In this document: positions 46,740 through 54,975 of the stretch, piece by piece | Numbering within the stretch: the first letter of the stretch is position 1 | How the letters are laid out: each line of letters opens with the position of its first letter | Source of the DNA: Nitrosomonadales bacterium | Lineage (GTDB): Bacteria > Pseudomonadota > Gammaproteobacteria > Burkholderiales > Gallionellaceae | NCBI GenBank assembly: GCA_016177795.1 | Contig: JACOUM010000003.1 | Location: 62,001 to 126,000, forward strand | Direction of reading: 5' to 3' | Length of the DNA: 64,000 nt | Notes under the pieces: model-generated | Told to the model about the DNA's origin: nothing | The model's input: the letters and a program-made list of their open reading frames with translations, nothing else | Databases searched by the model: none | Program-made: the position numbers and the translations under genes

Positions 46740-47506
46740 TATTCACCGCGCATGAGCAACTGGGCTTCGCGTGCATCGGGGAAACGATTGCGCAACTGCA
46801 TGCTGTAACTGGCCTCGGAATTGCGGTCACCAACCTTGCGCTCGATACGCACTGCCAGCCAGAGCTGCTCCGCCGTCAAACTGTCGGATTTCTCCGAAAA
46901 TCCCGCAAAATATTTCTTTGCGGCAGTGTAATCGCCGTTGGCAAAACTCAGCTCTGCCATCCCGAGCAACGCCTGCGGCAAACCGGGCTGCACCAGCAAC
47001 GCACGTTGCAGGAATTCTTCGGCATCCTTCAGGTTGCCCGCTTTTCTGGAGCATAGTCCGGCATTCAGATAGGCGCGTTCCGGCGTGGTATAGAGCGGGT
47101 TTTTCAGCGCCGTCATGAAATGCGAAATGGATTCTTTTGCCTTGCCGCGCTGGCACAGAAACCAGCCGTAGTTGTTGTGCGTCTCGGAATCGCTCCTGTC
47201 GAGACGCAGGCTTTGCCTGAAATCATCCTCGGCTTCCTTGTATTCGCGCAACGCCAGATGGATCAGGCCGCGCACATTGTAAGCCGGCGCGTAGTTCTGA
47301 TCGGATTGCAAGGCCTTGTCTATCTCGCCCAGCGCAATGCCCATCTGCGCGCGCTCGTAATACATGCCCGCCAGTTCGGTATGCACCTTTGCGCTGGTGC
47401 TGGCGCGCGATTCGGATTGCTCAGGCATGGCCCGCTTCCCGCCCGACGGCGTAGCGCAGCCCGGCAAGACGATCAACAGGAATGACAGGAAAGCCAATTT
47501 TTTCAT
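46739..47506 (-). CDS. pilW: type IV pilus biogenesis/stability protein PilW
   Basis: About 255 residues from the ATG at 47506 (GAGG site). A signal peptide with lipobox LPGC is followed by TPR repeats (AYNVRGLIHLALREYKEAEDDFRQSLRLD, HNNYGWFLCQRGKAKESISHF). PilW (PilF) is an outer-membrane lipoprotein required for the pilus secretin multimer. It lies between rlmN and rodZ as in many proteobacteria. Confidence 0.93.
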   Translation of the reverse strand: MKKLAFLSFLLIVLPGCATPSGGKRAMPEQSESRASTSAKVHTELAGMYYERAQMGIALGEIDKALQSDQNYAPAYNVRGLIHLALREYKEAEDDFRQSLRLDRSDSETHNNYGWFLCQRGKAKESISHFMTALKNPLYTTPERAYLNAGLCSRKAGNLKDAEEFLQRALLVQPGLPQALLGMAELSFANGDYTAAKKYFAGFSEKSDSLTAEQLWLAVRIERKVGDRNSEASYSMQLRNRFPDAREAQLLMRGE

Positions 47507-47523
47507 CAGAGCACCTCGGTTAT

Positions 47524-48609
47524 TCATCCATGCAGCACCGCCGGGTGCTGCACCGTACGTCTGGTTTTGTCCTGCACCACGCCGGCCAGTTGCCCGCACG
47601 CCGCGGCAATATCATCGCCGCGCGTCTTGCGCATGGTGGTGACGATATCCGCCTGCGTCAGCACATCGCGGAAGCGACGGATTGTCTCCGCATCAGAACG
47701 CCGGTAATGCGTCTGTGGAAACGGGTTGAACGGGATCAGGTTGAACTTGCACGGCACGTCGCGCACCAGCCGCACCAGCTCGCGCGCCTGCTGCTCGCTG
47801 TCGTTCACGCCGTCGAGCAGCACGTACTCGAAGGTGATGAAATCGCGCGGCGCTTTTTCCAGGTAGCGCCGGCACGCCGCCAGCAGCTCCTTCAGCGGAT
47901 ACTTCTGGTTGATCGGCACCAGCACGTCGCGCAGCTTGTCGTTCGGGGCGTGCAGCGACACCGCCAGCGCGACCGGACATTCGTCACGCAGCCGGTCCAT
48001 CGCCGGCACGATGCCGGAAGTGGACACCGTCACGCGGCGGCGCGACAGGCCATAGGCATGGTCGTCCAGCATCAGGCGCAGCGCGCTCACGGTGTTGTCG
48101 TAATTCAGCAGCGGCTCGCCCATGCCCATCAGCACCACGTTGCTGATCGGCCACTTGCCTTCCAAGTCTTTACCAAGCTCATGGTTCGCCCACCAGACCT
48201 GGCCGATGATCTCGGCGGTCGTGAGGTTGCGGCTGAAACCCTGCTTGCCGGTCGAGCAGAACGCGCAGTCCAGCGCGCAGCCCGCCTGCGTCGAGACGCA
48301 CAGCGTGCCCCTGCCCTCCTCGGGGATGAACACCGTTTCCACGGCGTTGCCCGTGCCCATATCCAGCAGCCATTTGCGCGTGCCGTCGTCCGACAGCTCC
48401 TCGCGCATCACCTTGGGCGCCTGCACACAGGCGATCTGTTTCAGTTTTTCGCGCAGCGACACGGCAAGGTCGCTCATCGCATCGAAATCGGACTCCCCGG
48501 CCTTGTAGATCCAGCGCAGCACCTGCCTGGCGCGGAACGGCTTCTCGCCGTGTTCCGCAAACCACGCAGTCAATTGCTGCACATCAAAGTCGAGGAGGTT
48601 CTGTTGCAT
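47524..48609 (-). CDS. rlmN: 23S rRNA (adenine(2503)-C2)-methyltransferase
   Basis: 361 residues. A radical-SAM enzyme with the CxxxCxxC motif ([11 protein letters not shown]), [11 protein letters not shown] and the C-terminal CGQL cysteine that carries the methyl group. It methylates A2503 of 23S rRNA and also A37 of some tRNAs. It follows ndk with a 10-base gap. Confidence 0.97.
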   Translation of the reverse strand: MQQNLLDFDVQQLTAWFAEHGEKPFRARQVLRWIYKAGESDFDAMSDLAVSLREKLKQIACVQAPKVMREELSDDGTRKWLLDMGTGNAVETVFIPEEGRGTLCVSTQAGCALDCAFCSTGKQGFSRNLTTAEIIGQVWWANHELGKDLEGKWPISNVVLMGMGEPLLNYDNTVSALRLMLDDHAYGLSRRRVTVSTSGIVPAMDRLRDECPVALAVSLHAPNDKLRDVLVPINQKYPLKELLAACRRYLEKAPRDFITFEYVLLDGVNDSEQQARELVRLVRDVPCKFNLIPFNPFPQTHYRRSDAETIRRFRDVLTQADIVTTMRKTRGDDIAAACGQLAGVVQDKTRRTVQHPAVLHG

Positions 48610-48619
48610 CTGCGAAAGA

Positions 48620-49045
48620 CTAACGCGAATAAATGTTCAGCGCGGGAAAGAAATAAGCGATTTCCACCGCCGCCGTCTCGGCCGCATCGGAACCATGCAC
48701 TGCGTTCGCGTCGATGCTGTCGGCGAAATCGGCGCGAATGGTGCCCTTGTCGGCCTTCTTCGGGTCGGTTGCCCCCATCAGGTCGCGATTCTTCAGGATC
48801 GCGCCCTCGCCTTCCAGCGCCTGCACCATCACCGGGCCGGAAATCATGAAATTGACCAGATCATTGAAGAACGGGCGGGCGCGGTGCACGGCGTAGAAAC
48901 CTTCCGCTTCGGCGCGCGACAACTGCATCATGCGCGCGGCAATAACCTTCAGGCCGGCATTCTCGAAACGGGTGTAAATCTGGCCGATGACATTCTTGGC
49001 CACGGCATCGGGTTTGATAATCGACAGGGTACGTTCAACAGCCAT
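48620..49045 (-). CDS. ndk: nucleoside diphosphate kinase
   Basis: 141 residues, typical NDK length. [12 protein letters not shown] at the N-terminus and the active-site His in [12 protein letters not shown]. It equalises NTP pools by transferring phosphate from ATP. The gene is first in the ndk-rlmN-pilW series; the ATG at 49045 has a nearby GAGAG. Confidence 0.97.
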   Translation of the reverse strand: MAVERTLSIIKPDAVAKNVIGQIYTRFENAGLKVIAARMMQLSRAEAEGFYAVHRARPFFNDLVNFMISGPVMVQALEGEGAILKNRDLMGATDPKKADKGTIRADFADSIDANAVHGSDAAETAAVEIAYFFPALNIYSR

Positions 49046-49164
49046 GCTACGCTCTCCAAATGGTTAAAGTTAATCAGAAAAATCGGGAGCGCAATTCTAT
49101 CAGGCTTTGCCCGCCGTGTCGCAGCCGGCATGTGCCGGCGCGCATGGCTCGCTCCACCCCGACA

Positions 49165-50160
49165 TCACCTGTCCAAAGGGCTGACCACACCCCTGCCGCC
49201 CTTGTTCAGCACGTGCGTGTAGATCATCGTCGTGGAAACATCCGAATGGCCGAGCAGTTCCTGCACGGTGCGGATATCGTAGCCGGATTGCAACAGATGC
49301 GTGGCGAAGGAATGGCGCAATGTGTGCGGCGTGGCCGGCTTGGTCAGTTCGGCATCGCGCACCGCCTGCTTCACCGCGCGTTGCACACCCTTTTCATCCA
49401 CATGGTGTCGACGTATCTTCCCCGAATACGGATCGACCGAGAGATTCTTCGAAGGGAACACATACTGCCAACCCCATTCGCGCCCGGCGTTCGGATATTT
49501 TTTCTCCAGCGCAAAAGGCAGATACACCTCGCCATAACCCTGCGCCAAATCCTCATCGTGCAATGCCTTCACCTTTGCCAGATGCGCCTTGAGCGGCGCT
49601 ATCACGACCTCCGGCAACATCGTCACCCTATCCTTGAAACCCTTGCCTTCGCGCACCACAATTTCGTGACGTGAAAATTCCACATCCTTCACCCGCAACC
49701 GCACCGCCTCCATCAGGCGCATCCCCCCGCCATACAATAACGAGGCGATCAGCGCATGCGTGCCAGACAGGCGGGACAGCACGGCCTGCACCTCGCTCAC
49801 CGTCAGCACCACCGGCAGACGCTTGGGAGTTTTGGCCTGTGTAATGTTATCCAGCCAGGGAAGCTGAATCTCCAGCACTTCGCGGTAAAGGAACAGCAAT
49901 GCGCTCTTGGCCAGGTTTTGGGTAGAAGCGGCGACCTTGCCCGCCACCGCCAAGTGGGTCAGGAATGCCTCGATCTCTTCGGCTCCCATGTCTTTCGGGT
50001 GACGCTTGCCGTGAAAGAAAATATAGCGTTTAATCCAGCCCACATAGCTCTGCTCCGTGCGCAGGCTGTAGTGTTTCACCCGCAACCTGTCGCGCACCTG
50101 ATCAAGCAACTTGGGAGATTTTGTTGTGGTGCTTTTATCTGACGAATTAGGGTGTGCCAT
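49165..50160 (-). CDS. intI: integron integrase
   Basis: 331 residues from the ATG at 50160 (MAHPNSS). A tyrosine recombinase with R148 ([12 protein letters not shown]), H279 and R282 ([14 protein letters not shown]), H305 ([10 protein letters not shown]), and nucleophile Y314 (MIYTHVL). The extra domain that distinguishes IntI from other tyrosine recombinases is present at about 216-235 ([20 protein letters not shown]). It points away from the attI site and cassettes. The frame is intact, so the enzyme may be functional. Confidence 0.96.
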   Translation of the reverse strand: MAHPNSSDKSTTTKSPKLLDQVRDRLRVKHYSLRTEQSYVGWIKRYIFFHGKRHPKDMGAEEIEAFLTHLAVAGKVAASTQNLAKSALLFLYREVLEIQLPWLDNITQAKTPKRLPVVLTVSEVQAVLSRLSGTHALIASLLYGGGMRLMEAVRLRVKDVEFSRHEIVVREGKGFKDRVTMLPEVVIAPLKAHLAKVKALHDEDLAQGYGEVYLPFALEKKYPNAGREWGWQYVFPSKNLSVDPYSGKIRRHHVDEKGVQRAVKQAVRDAELTKPATPHTLRHSFATHLLQSGYDIRTVQELLGHSDVSTTMIYTHVLNKGGRGVVSPLDR

Positions 50161-50265
50161 ATTTTCGCTCCCAATACAAACAAGGCATTGCAAGACGGAT
50201 GCCAGATTGTACACCTCGAAGGTGCCTTTGCTGGCGCGTTTTAGGGTGCCCACTTAACGTTAGAT
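50161..50265. other. attI region of the integron
   Basis: The stretch between the intI start and the first cassette. It ends in AACGTTAGAT, with the core GTTRRRY as GTTAGAT (50259-50265); crossover lies between base 50259 (G) and 50260 (T). No LexA box or clear cassette promoter is recognisable to me. Confidence 0.75.
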
Positions 50266-50274
50266 GCTCAAATA

Positions 50275-50547
50275 GTGACTGATGGTGTGCACCAAGCTAT
50301 GAAGGCGCAAGTGACAAATAGAAAAATACGCACACTAGCCATTTTTGCGATTGCATGTTTGTTAGCAGTTGTTGCATCAAAAACATTCAAATGGTTTGTC
50401 GCAACTAATAATTTAGACGTCCCGACTTTTGTTTGGTACATCTATTTTGTTTTAGTGATGGCGCCTCCATTTTGGGCTGGTTTTAAATTTATGGATGCAT
50501 GGAAAAGACAAGAAAAACCGAGGTTGCCTGATGACAAGCACATCTAA
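50275..50547 (+). CDS. integron cassette 1: small membrane protein of unknown function
   Basis: 90 residues from GTG at 50275, or 82 from ATG at 50299. Two predicted helices (LAIFAIACLLAVVASKTF and FVWYIYFVLVMAPPFWAGF). The coding end reads into the attC site. Base use is less GC-rich than the flanks, as expected for a transferred cassette. No family recognised. Confidence 0.7.
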   Translation: MTDGVHQAMKAQVTNRKIRTLAIFAIACLLAVVASKTFKWFVATNNLDVPTFVWYIYFVLVMAPPFWAGFKFMDAWKRQEKPRLPDDKHI

Positions 50548-50616
50548 CCCTACGGTCAAGTTCGCCCTTCGGGCTGGGACTGCGCTAACGCGCAGCCCCT
50601 TACCTTCACGTTAGGC
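50542..50616 (+). repeat. attC site of cassette 1
   Basis: Starts with ATCTAAC (R'') and ends with GTTAGGC (R'); 75 bp. The L'' sequence GGTCAAG pairs with CTTACC leaving one unpaired C, the usual mark of a folded attC. The head TTAGATG of cassette 1 matches its own R'' CATCTAAC, so the cassette is intact. Confidence 0.9.
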
Positions 50617-50620
50617 CTAA

Positions 50621-50989
50621 ATGATGACTAGATCAGTCGCCATCTATTTCGCCGTGCCAGCGCTGGTTGTTCTCTGGCTGCTGAGTGGTGGGCCGGTTAG
50701 CTTGTCTGAGGCAGTATTGTTCGGGTCAATCAATTACGTCCTGTTTGCTCTTCCGCAAATTTGTTGGTTCGGTATTGCTCGGTTCATTCAAGCTTCCTCA
50801 ACTATGCGGCACGCAGGCTTCCTCGGTGCAACCTTGCCACTCATCGGGCTTATGGTTTCGTTTGAGTGCTGTATCGACAACTCAAATGCGTTGGGTTGGG
50901 CATACTACTGGCCATTTGCTGCGGCAGGCATTGCCCTCTTTGTATGGATCGCCTCAGTAATTGATCGTGCTCGTCACGAATCGGCCTAA
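50621..50989 (+). CDS. integron cassette 2: polytopic membrane protein of unknown function
   Basis: 122 residues, about four membrane helices (AVPALVVLWLLSGGP, AVLFGSINYVLFALP, LGATLPLIGLMV, PFAAAGIALFVWIASVI). The ATG is just 5 bases inside the cassette. Family unknown; similar small membrane proteins are common in cassettes. Confidence 0.75.
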   Translation: MMTRSVAIYFAVPALVVLWLLSGGPVSLSEAVLFGSINYVLFALPQICWFGIARFIQASSTMRHAGFLGATLPLIGLMVSFECCIDNSNALGWAYYWPFAAAGIALFVWIASVIDRARHESA

Positions 50990-51061
50990 CATGGCGCTCA
51001 ACCTCGCTCCCTTCGGTCGCTGGACGGCGCTAAAGCGCCGCCGGTTAGCTCTACGTTAGAT
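50984..51061 (+). repeat. attC site of cassette 2
   Basis: Starts with GCCTAAC, ends with GTTAGAT; 78 bp. L'' GCTCAACC pairs with GGTTAGC with one unpaired C. The R'' (GGCCTAAC) matches the cassette head TTAGGCC, so the cassette is intact. Confidence 0.9.
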
Positions 51062-51278
51062 TTCTCCACTCTATGACACGTCTGCTCAAAGTCTCAGTGT
51101 TTGCAACCATGTTGGTTACCCCTATCAGCTAAGCTATGGTTATTTTATTAGCATAGTTCTTGGTATTTTGGGCTTGGTTGCGTCAATATTTGGTGCAATA
51201 TGGTTTTTTCGCAAAGACTACGTAAAAAAACAAAGCCTAACCACTCATTCAAGCGGGACGCCTAACGGCGCCCCTTAA
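51060..51278 (+). pseudogene. integron cassette 3: start-less reading frame with one membrane helix
   Basis: An open frame from ATT at 51060 to TAA at 51278 (72 codons) contains a strong helix (YFISIVLGILGLVASIFGAIWFF) and a charged tail (RKDYVKKQ), and no ATG, GTG or TTG in front of the helix. The cassette head (TTAGATT) does not match its tail (GCCTAAC), so this appears to be a hybrid of two cassettes after a deletion. It could also be translated from a rare ATT start. Confidence 0.5.
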
Positions 51279-51292
51279 TTCAAACGTTAGAG
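51235..51292 (+). repeat. attC site of cassette 3
   Basis: Starts GCCTAAC, ends GTTAGAG; only 58 bp. L'' ATTCAAG pairs with CTTAAT leaving one unpaired C. The terminal stem is GGGACGCC/GGCGCCCC with TAAC in the loop. Confidence 0.9.
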
Positions 51293-51300
51293 CGCACCCC

Positions 51301-51708
51301 ATGCCTCTTGGTAAGCAGCTAATCGTTCTAATCGCGCTACTGGCTATAGGCAGTGCCTTAGGAGTCTTATTGTGGGCCCTTATATTCTGTTTCTACCTTG
51401 CTGCAACCGAGAGCACAGTTCTCTCTATTCAGGTTACTGACGTATGGGCAGTTGCTTATGTTGGCGTTGTCTCAGGTGTCGTCGCCGTACCCGCTGCCTT
51501 AGCATTGGGCACGCCAACGTTTTTCTTGCTTCGAAAATATTGCCTTCTTAAGTGGTGGGTAGTTTGCGCTCTCGGTGCACTTTCCGGTGCTTTGGTTGGG
51601 ACTACCGATTTTTCATTTGGTGTTCCATGGTCTGCTGGTCTTGGGTTAGTGTCAGCGTGCATTGCCTGGGACCTTATCGTGCGCTCTAACCTTCCACTCA
51701 ACCCGTAG
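51301..51708 (+). CDS. integron cassette 4: polytopic membrane protein of unknown function
   Basis: 135 residues with about four helices (LIVLIALLAIGSALGVLLWALIF, VAYVGVVSGVVAVPAALALG, WWVVCALGALSGALVG, GLGLVSACIAWDLIV). The stop is inside the remaining attC half. The head TTAGAGC matches the tail GCTCTAAC, so the cassette was complete before the transposase element arrived. Confidence 0.75.
   Translation: MPLGKQLIVLIALLAIGSALGVLLWALIFCFYLAATESTVLSIQVTDVWAVAYVGVVSGVVAVPAALALGTPTFFLLRKYCLLKWWVVCALGALSGALVGTTDFSFGVPWSAGLGLVSACIAWDLIVRSNLPLNP
51683..51708 (+). repeat. truncated attC of cassette 4
   Basis: GCTCTAAC (R'') followed by CTTCCACTCAACCC, the beginning of L'', then it stops at the transposase element; the L' and R' half is missing. 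Confidence 0.8.
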
Positions 51709-51799
51709 AAAATAATAGGGGACAAAATAATAGGGGACAGACCACGGTTTTCTGATCCCTGCTAGACTATCCTCCTTCCCCCATGCTGCGGAGTTCATC

Positions 51800-52038
51800 A
51801 TGCCTCGCCGTGCCCGCATCGCGTTGCCCAATGTTCCCATCCACCTCATCCAGCGCGGCAATAATACCTCATCCAGCGCGGCAATAATCGCCAGCCCTGC
51901 TTTTTCGCCGACGAGGATTACCGCCGTTATCTCGATTGGCTGAGCGAGTATGCCGGCAAGACCGGCTGCCGAATTCACGCCTACGTGTTGATGACCAATC
52001 ATGTGCATTTGCTGGTTTCTGCCGACCGCGCCGATGCA
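51800..52038 (+). pseudogene. copy A: truncated transposase 5' fragment
   Basis: About 239 bases that match the start of the transposase at 52288 down to codon ~72 (up to DRADA). A 23-bp direct duplication (ACCTCATCCAGCGCGGCAATAAT) shifts the frame near codon 22, so no product is made. The 3' end is lost at the next left end. Confidence 0.85.
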
Positions 52039-52114
52039 CAAATAATAGGGGACAGACCACGGTTTTCTGATCCCTGCTAGACTATCCTCCTTCCCCCATG
52101 CTGCGGAGTTCATC

Positions 52115-52213
52115 ATGCCTCGCCGTGCCCGCATCGCGTTGCCCAATGTTCCCATCCACCTCATCCAGCGCGGCAATAATCAGCGCGGCAATAATCGCCA
52201 GCCCTGCTTTTTA
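52115..52213 (+). pseudogene. copy B: shorter transposase 5' fragment
   Basis: About 100 bases covering the first ~32 codons, with a 15-bp direct duplication (CAGCGCGGCAATAAT). It ends at the left end of the full copy. The first codons are closer to copy A than to copy C. Confidence 0.85.
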
Positions 52214-52287
52214 ACAATAGGGGACAGACCACGGTTTCCTAATCTTTGCTAGACTTCAGCCCTCCCCTTCTAGCGCCGGAGTTCATC

Positions 52288-53007
52288 ATGCCTCGCCGTG
52301 CCCGTATCGCGCTGCCCGATGTGCCCGCCCATCTCATCCAGCGTGGCAACAACCGCCAGCCGTGCTTTTTCGCCGATGAGGATTACCGTCGTTATCTGGA
52401 TTGGCTAGCCGAGTATGCCGGCAAGACCGGCTGCCGAATTCACGCCTACGTGTTGATGACCAATCATGTGCATTTGCTGGTTTCTGCCGACCGCGCCGAT
52501 GCAGGCGGTGCGTTGATGAAGTTGCTGGGGCAGCGCTATGTTCAGTATGTGAATCGTGTTTACCGGCGCAGTGGCACTTTGTGGGAGGGACGTTTCCGTT
52601 CATGCCCGGTACAGGAAGAGGATTACCTGTTGGGGTGTCAGCGTTATATCGAGCTGAATCCAGTGCGGGCGAATATGGCGGCGCATCCGGCGGAATACCG
52701 GTGGTCCAGCTACCGTGCCAATGCACAGGGGGAAGCGGATGCCCTGGTGAAACCGCATCTGTTGTATGACTCGCTCGGGAGCGACGCGGCCTCCCGGCAG
52801 GCGGCGTATCGCGAGTTGTTTCGTTACGAATTGGAGCCGGGTTTGGTGGATGAGATTCGACGGGCGACTAATGGCAATTTTGCGTTGGGGAGTAAGCGTT
52901 TTGCAGCTGAAGTGGCGGCAATGATAGGCAGAAGGGCGTTGCCGGGGCAGTCGGGGCGGCCTCGCAAGTCAATAATGCCCGAGTCGGGCGAGTTGGATTT
53001 GGGGTAG
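52288..53007 (+). CDS. rayT: REP-associated tyrosine transposase (Y1, HUH)
   Basis: 239 residues. HUH motif HVH at 60-62 (VLMTNHVHLLV) and the downstream YVQYVNRVYRRSGTLWEGRF box; likely nucleophile Tyr120 in CQRYIELNPVRA. These enzymes cut single-stranded palindromic REP DNA. It has its own terminal palindromes but no surrounding REP array. The ATG at 52288 is preferred over an upstream frame start. Confidence 0.92.
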   Translation: MPRRARIALPDVPAHLIQRGNNRQPCFFADEDYRRYLDWLAEYAGKTGCRIHAYVLMTNHVHLLVSADRADAGGALMKLLGQRYVQYVNRVYRRSGTLWEGRFRSCPVQEEDYLLGCQRYIELNPVRANMAAHPAEYRWSSYRANAQGEADALVKPHLLYDSLGSDAASRQAAYRELFRYELEPGLVDEIRRATNGNFALGSKRFAAEVAAMIGRRALPGQSGRPRKSIMPESGELDLG

Positions 53008-53059
53008 CAAACCGGGAAAATCGTGGTCTGTCCCCAGTTTTCTCTATAATCGCCAGCGG

Positions 53060-53175
53060 ATTCATCAGACGCTGGGTTATGTTAGCCCGGCTGCGTTTGA
53101 AGAGGCCAACTGTGAGGTGCCTAATTGAACTGTCTGGGAAAGCCGGGTTAGCTCAGTCTGTCCCCAATTTTCCTA
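53060..53175 (+). pseudogene. IS3-family transposase tail and right end
   Basis: 23 codons (53060-53128) read IHQTLGYVSPAAFEEANCEVPN then stop, the typical end of an IS3-family OrfB. It is followed by CTGTCTGGGAAAGCCGGG, a likely IS3-type terminal repeat. After it, GTCTGTCCCCAATTTTCC (53156-53173) repeats the right end of the transposase element. The body of the IS3 element is missing. Confidence 0.72.
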
Positions 53176-53184
53176 GCCTCGCTC

Positions 53185-53336
53185 TCGCCTCCTTTGAAAG
53201 AGGTGAATGGCAACCTTCTTCAAAAGGTAAAAGTGAAATTGCACGCTTTGCGGCTATGGCTTCGGCATCTCTGGCTAAAGACAAGCGGGTCACCGTGAAC
53301 GTTAAGCCTCAACTTTCGAAGTGGAAGGCTCTATGA
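53185..53336 (+). pseudogene. possible CopG-type antitoxin relic
   Basis: In the frame ending at 53336 the sequence SFERGEWQPS...RFAAMASASLAKDKRVTVNV resembles the tail of CopG-family antitoxins (FExGEWxP ... LxKDKRVxIRLS), but then it diverges and ends. No start or partner toxin is present. It may be a remnant of a lost toxin-antitoxin unit at the edge of the mobile block. Confidence 0.35.
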
Positions 53337-54949
53337 AAAGACAACATGGGAGAAACACGGGCGCAACGTATCTCTGGTTTGCCATTATCGGGCTTATGGC
53401 GCCGGTCATGGTGGCTCGGGCAGAGCTTACGGATGTTACACAAACGACACCCAACGTACCGGGTGGCACTATCGGAAAATCCCTCGAGCAGCAGATCGGC
53501 GCAGGTCGAGGCGACGAATTTACTTCGGGCTCCTCGCTCTATCTTATTAAGCGCGACCCGGCCCGCTCGATTCGCCGCGGCCGTCAGCTTTTTCAGCGCA
53601 AGTTCACCATGGCCCAAGGGTTCGGTCCGCGCATGAGCAACAACTCGGCTGGTGATATCCATAACAACCCGGCGCTGGGCGCTGGATTGGTCGACAGTTG
53701 CGCCGGTTGCCACGGCCGCCCGAGAGGTGCGGCAGGAGCCGGTGGAGATGTAGCCACCCGGCCCGACAGCCGGGATGCGCCTCATCTCTTCGGGCTTGGG
53801 CTGGCGGAGATGCTGGCAGACGAGATCACCCGCGACCTGCGTGCCATTCGCTCCCAGGCACTGGCCTTGGCGATAAATGGCGGGTCGGCAGTTACCCGGC
53901 CACTCGTCAGCAAGGGGATTCGCTATGGCGCTATCCGGGCGCTGCCGGATGGCAGTCTTGATACTTCGTTCGTGGAAGGCGTGGACCCGGACCTTCGGGT
54001 CCGGCCTTTCTTTGCGCACGGCGGGGAGTTTTCCATCCACGCCTTCGACGTTGGCGCGTTTAAGGATGAGATGGGGCTGGAGGCGCCCGATCCGGATCTG
54101 TGCCGGGCCACCGATCCGGACAATCCGATCAAAACCACCACCCCTGCCGGCCTCGTTTTAGACCCGGCGCTGGACAGGATCAAGCATCCTCCCATATGCA
54201 GTGCGGCGGATGATGGTGACGGCGATGGTGTAGTGAACGAGATCGACACGGCACTCCTCGACCATTTGGAGTTCTACTTGCTGAACTACTTCAAGCCCGG
54301 CACCGGCAGAATGACCGAGCGGGCCGAATCTGGGCTTGGGTTGCTGCAGGAGATCGGCTGTACCGGCTGCCATGTTCAAAACCTGCGCATTGACAGCGAC
54401 CGGCGCGTCGCCGATGTGGAAACACGCTTCGATCCGGCGAAGGGCATCTTCAACCGTCTTTTTGCAACTGCCGAAACGCTTTTCAATATCGTGGACGACG
54501 GCCAGGCATTCCCGCAACTGATCCCGAAGAGAAATTCATTCCTCGTGAAGAACATCTTTGCCGACTTCAAACGTCACGATCTGGGGCCGGCCTTTCACGA
54601 GCGGCAGTATGATGGCAGCCTGGTTACGAAATTCATGACCGAGCCGCTCTGGGGTGTGGGCACTACGGCTCCCTATGGCCATGATGGGCGTAGCATCAAC
54701 CTGGAGGAGGTGATCCTCCGTCACGGCGGCGAGGCGCAGCAGTCGAAACAACGGTTCGCGTCGCTCAGCGATAATGATCAGCGAAAAATCCTGGAGTTTC
54801 TTGCCACACTGATTTTATTCCCGCCTGATGACACGGCTTCAAACCTGAACCCCGGGAATCCGGGTACCAACGATCCGCAAAATCCGGCACAGCACGGAAG
54901 CATCAACCTCGGTGCACTCTTCCAGATCCCAGCGGAGGGGCCAGAATAG
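53333..54949 (+). CDS. di-heme oxidoreductase family protein
   Basis: 538 residues from ATG at 53333 (GGAAGG site); signal peptide ending VARA. Two c-type heme motifs, CAGCH (about 122) and CTGCH (about 342), in the PF06537 family layout (HLFGLGLAEML, APYGHDGRS, ILRHGGEA). The family may be peroxidases or electron carriers related to CcpA/MauG; substrate unknown. It lies next to the integron block and tilS and has no obvious operon partner. Confidence 0.88.
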   Translation: MKRQHGRNTGATYLWFAIIGLMAPVMVARAELTDVTQTTPNVPGGTIGKSLEQQIGAGRGDEFTSGSSLYLIKRDPARSIRRGRQLFQRKFTMAQGFGPRMSNNSAGDIHNNPALGAGLVDSCAGCHGRPRGAAGAGGDVATRPDSRDAPHLFGLGLAEMLADEITRDLRAIRSQALALAINGGSAVTRPLVSKGIRYGAIRALPDGSLDTSFVEGVDPDLRVRPFFAHGGEFSIHAFDVGAFKDEMGLEAPDPDLCRATDPDNPIKTTTPAGLVLDPALDRIKHPPICSAADDGDGDGVVNEIDTALLDHLEFYLLNYFKPGTGRMTERAESGLGLLQEIGCTGCHVQNLRIDSDRRVADVETRFDPAKGIFNRLFATAETLFNIVDDGQAFPQLIPKRNSFLVKNIFADFKRHDLGPAFHERQYDGSLVTKFMTEPLWGVGTTAPYGHDGRSINLEEVILRHGGEAQQSKQRFASLSDNDQRKILEFLATLILFPPDDTASNLNPGNPGTNDPQNPAQHGSINLGALFQIPAEGPE

Positions 54950-54975
54950 GATATGGGTGCATTTCATCCTCGAAA

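Larger units (their letters stand above)
51711..53035 (+). mobile_element. REP-associated tyrosine transposase element with two decayed 5' copies
   Basis: Left end AATAGGGGACAGACCACGGTTTT, repeated three times (about 51711, 52040, 52214), and right end AAAATCGTGGTCTGTCCCC (53017-53035), its inverted copy. Copies A and B contain only the 5' part of the transposase gene; copy C is complete. The element interrupts the fourth attC and closes the cassette array. Confidence 0.85.

Noticed and set aside
47482-48849. 455-codon plus-strand frame over rlmN and ndk
   Set aside because: Antisense to two conserved genes with complete motifs.
49129-49144. Hairpin GCCGGC-ATGT-GCCGGC between ndk and intI as a terminator
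   Set aside because: No T run follows on either strand; it may be a chance palindrome.
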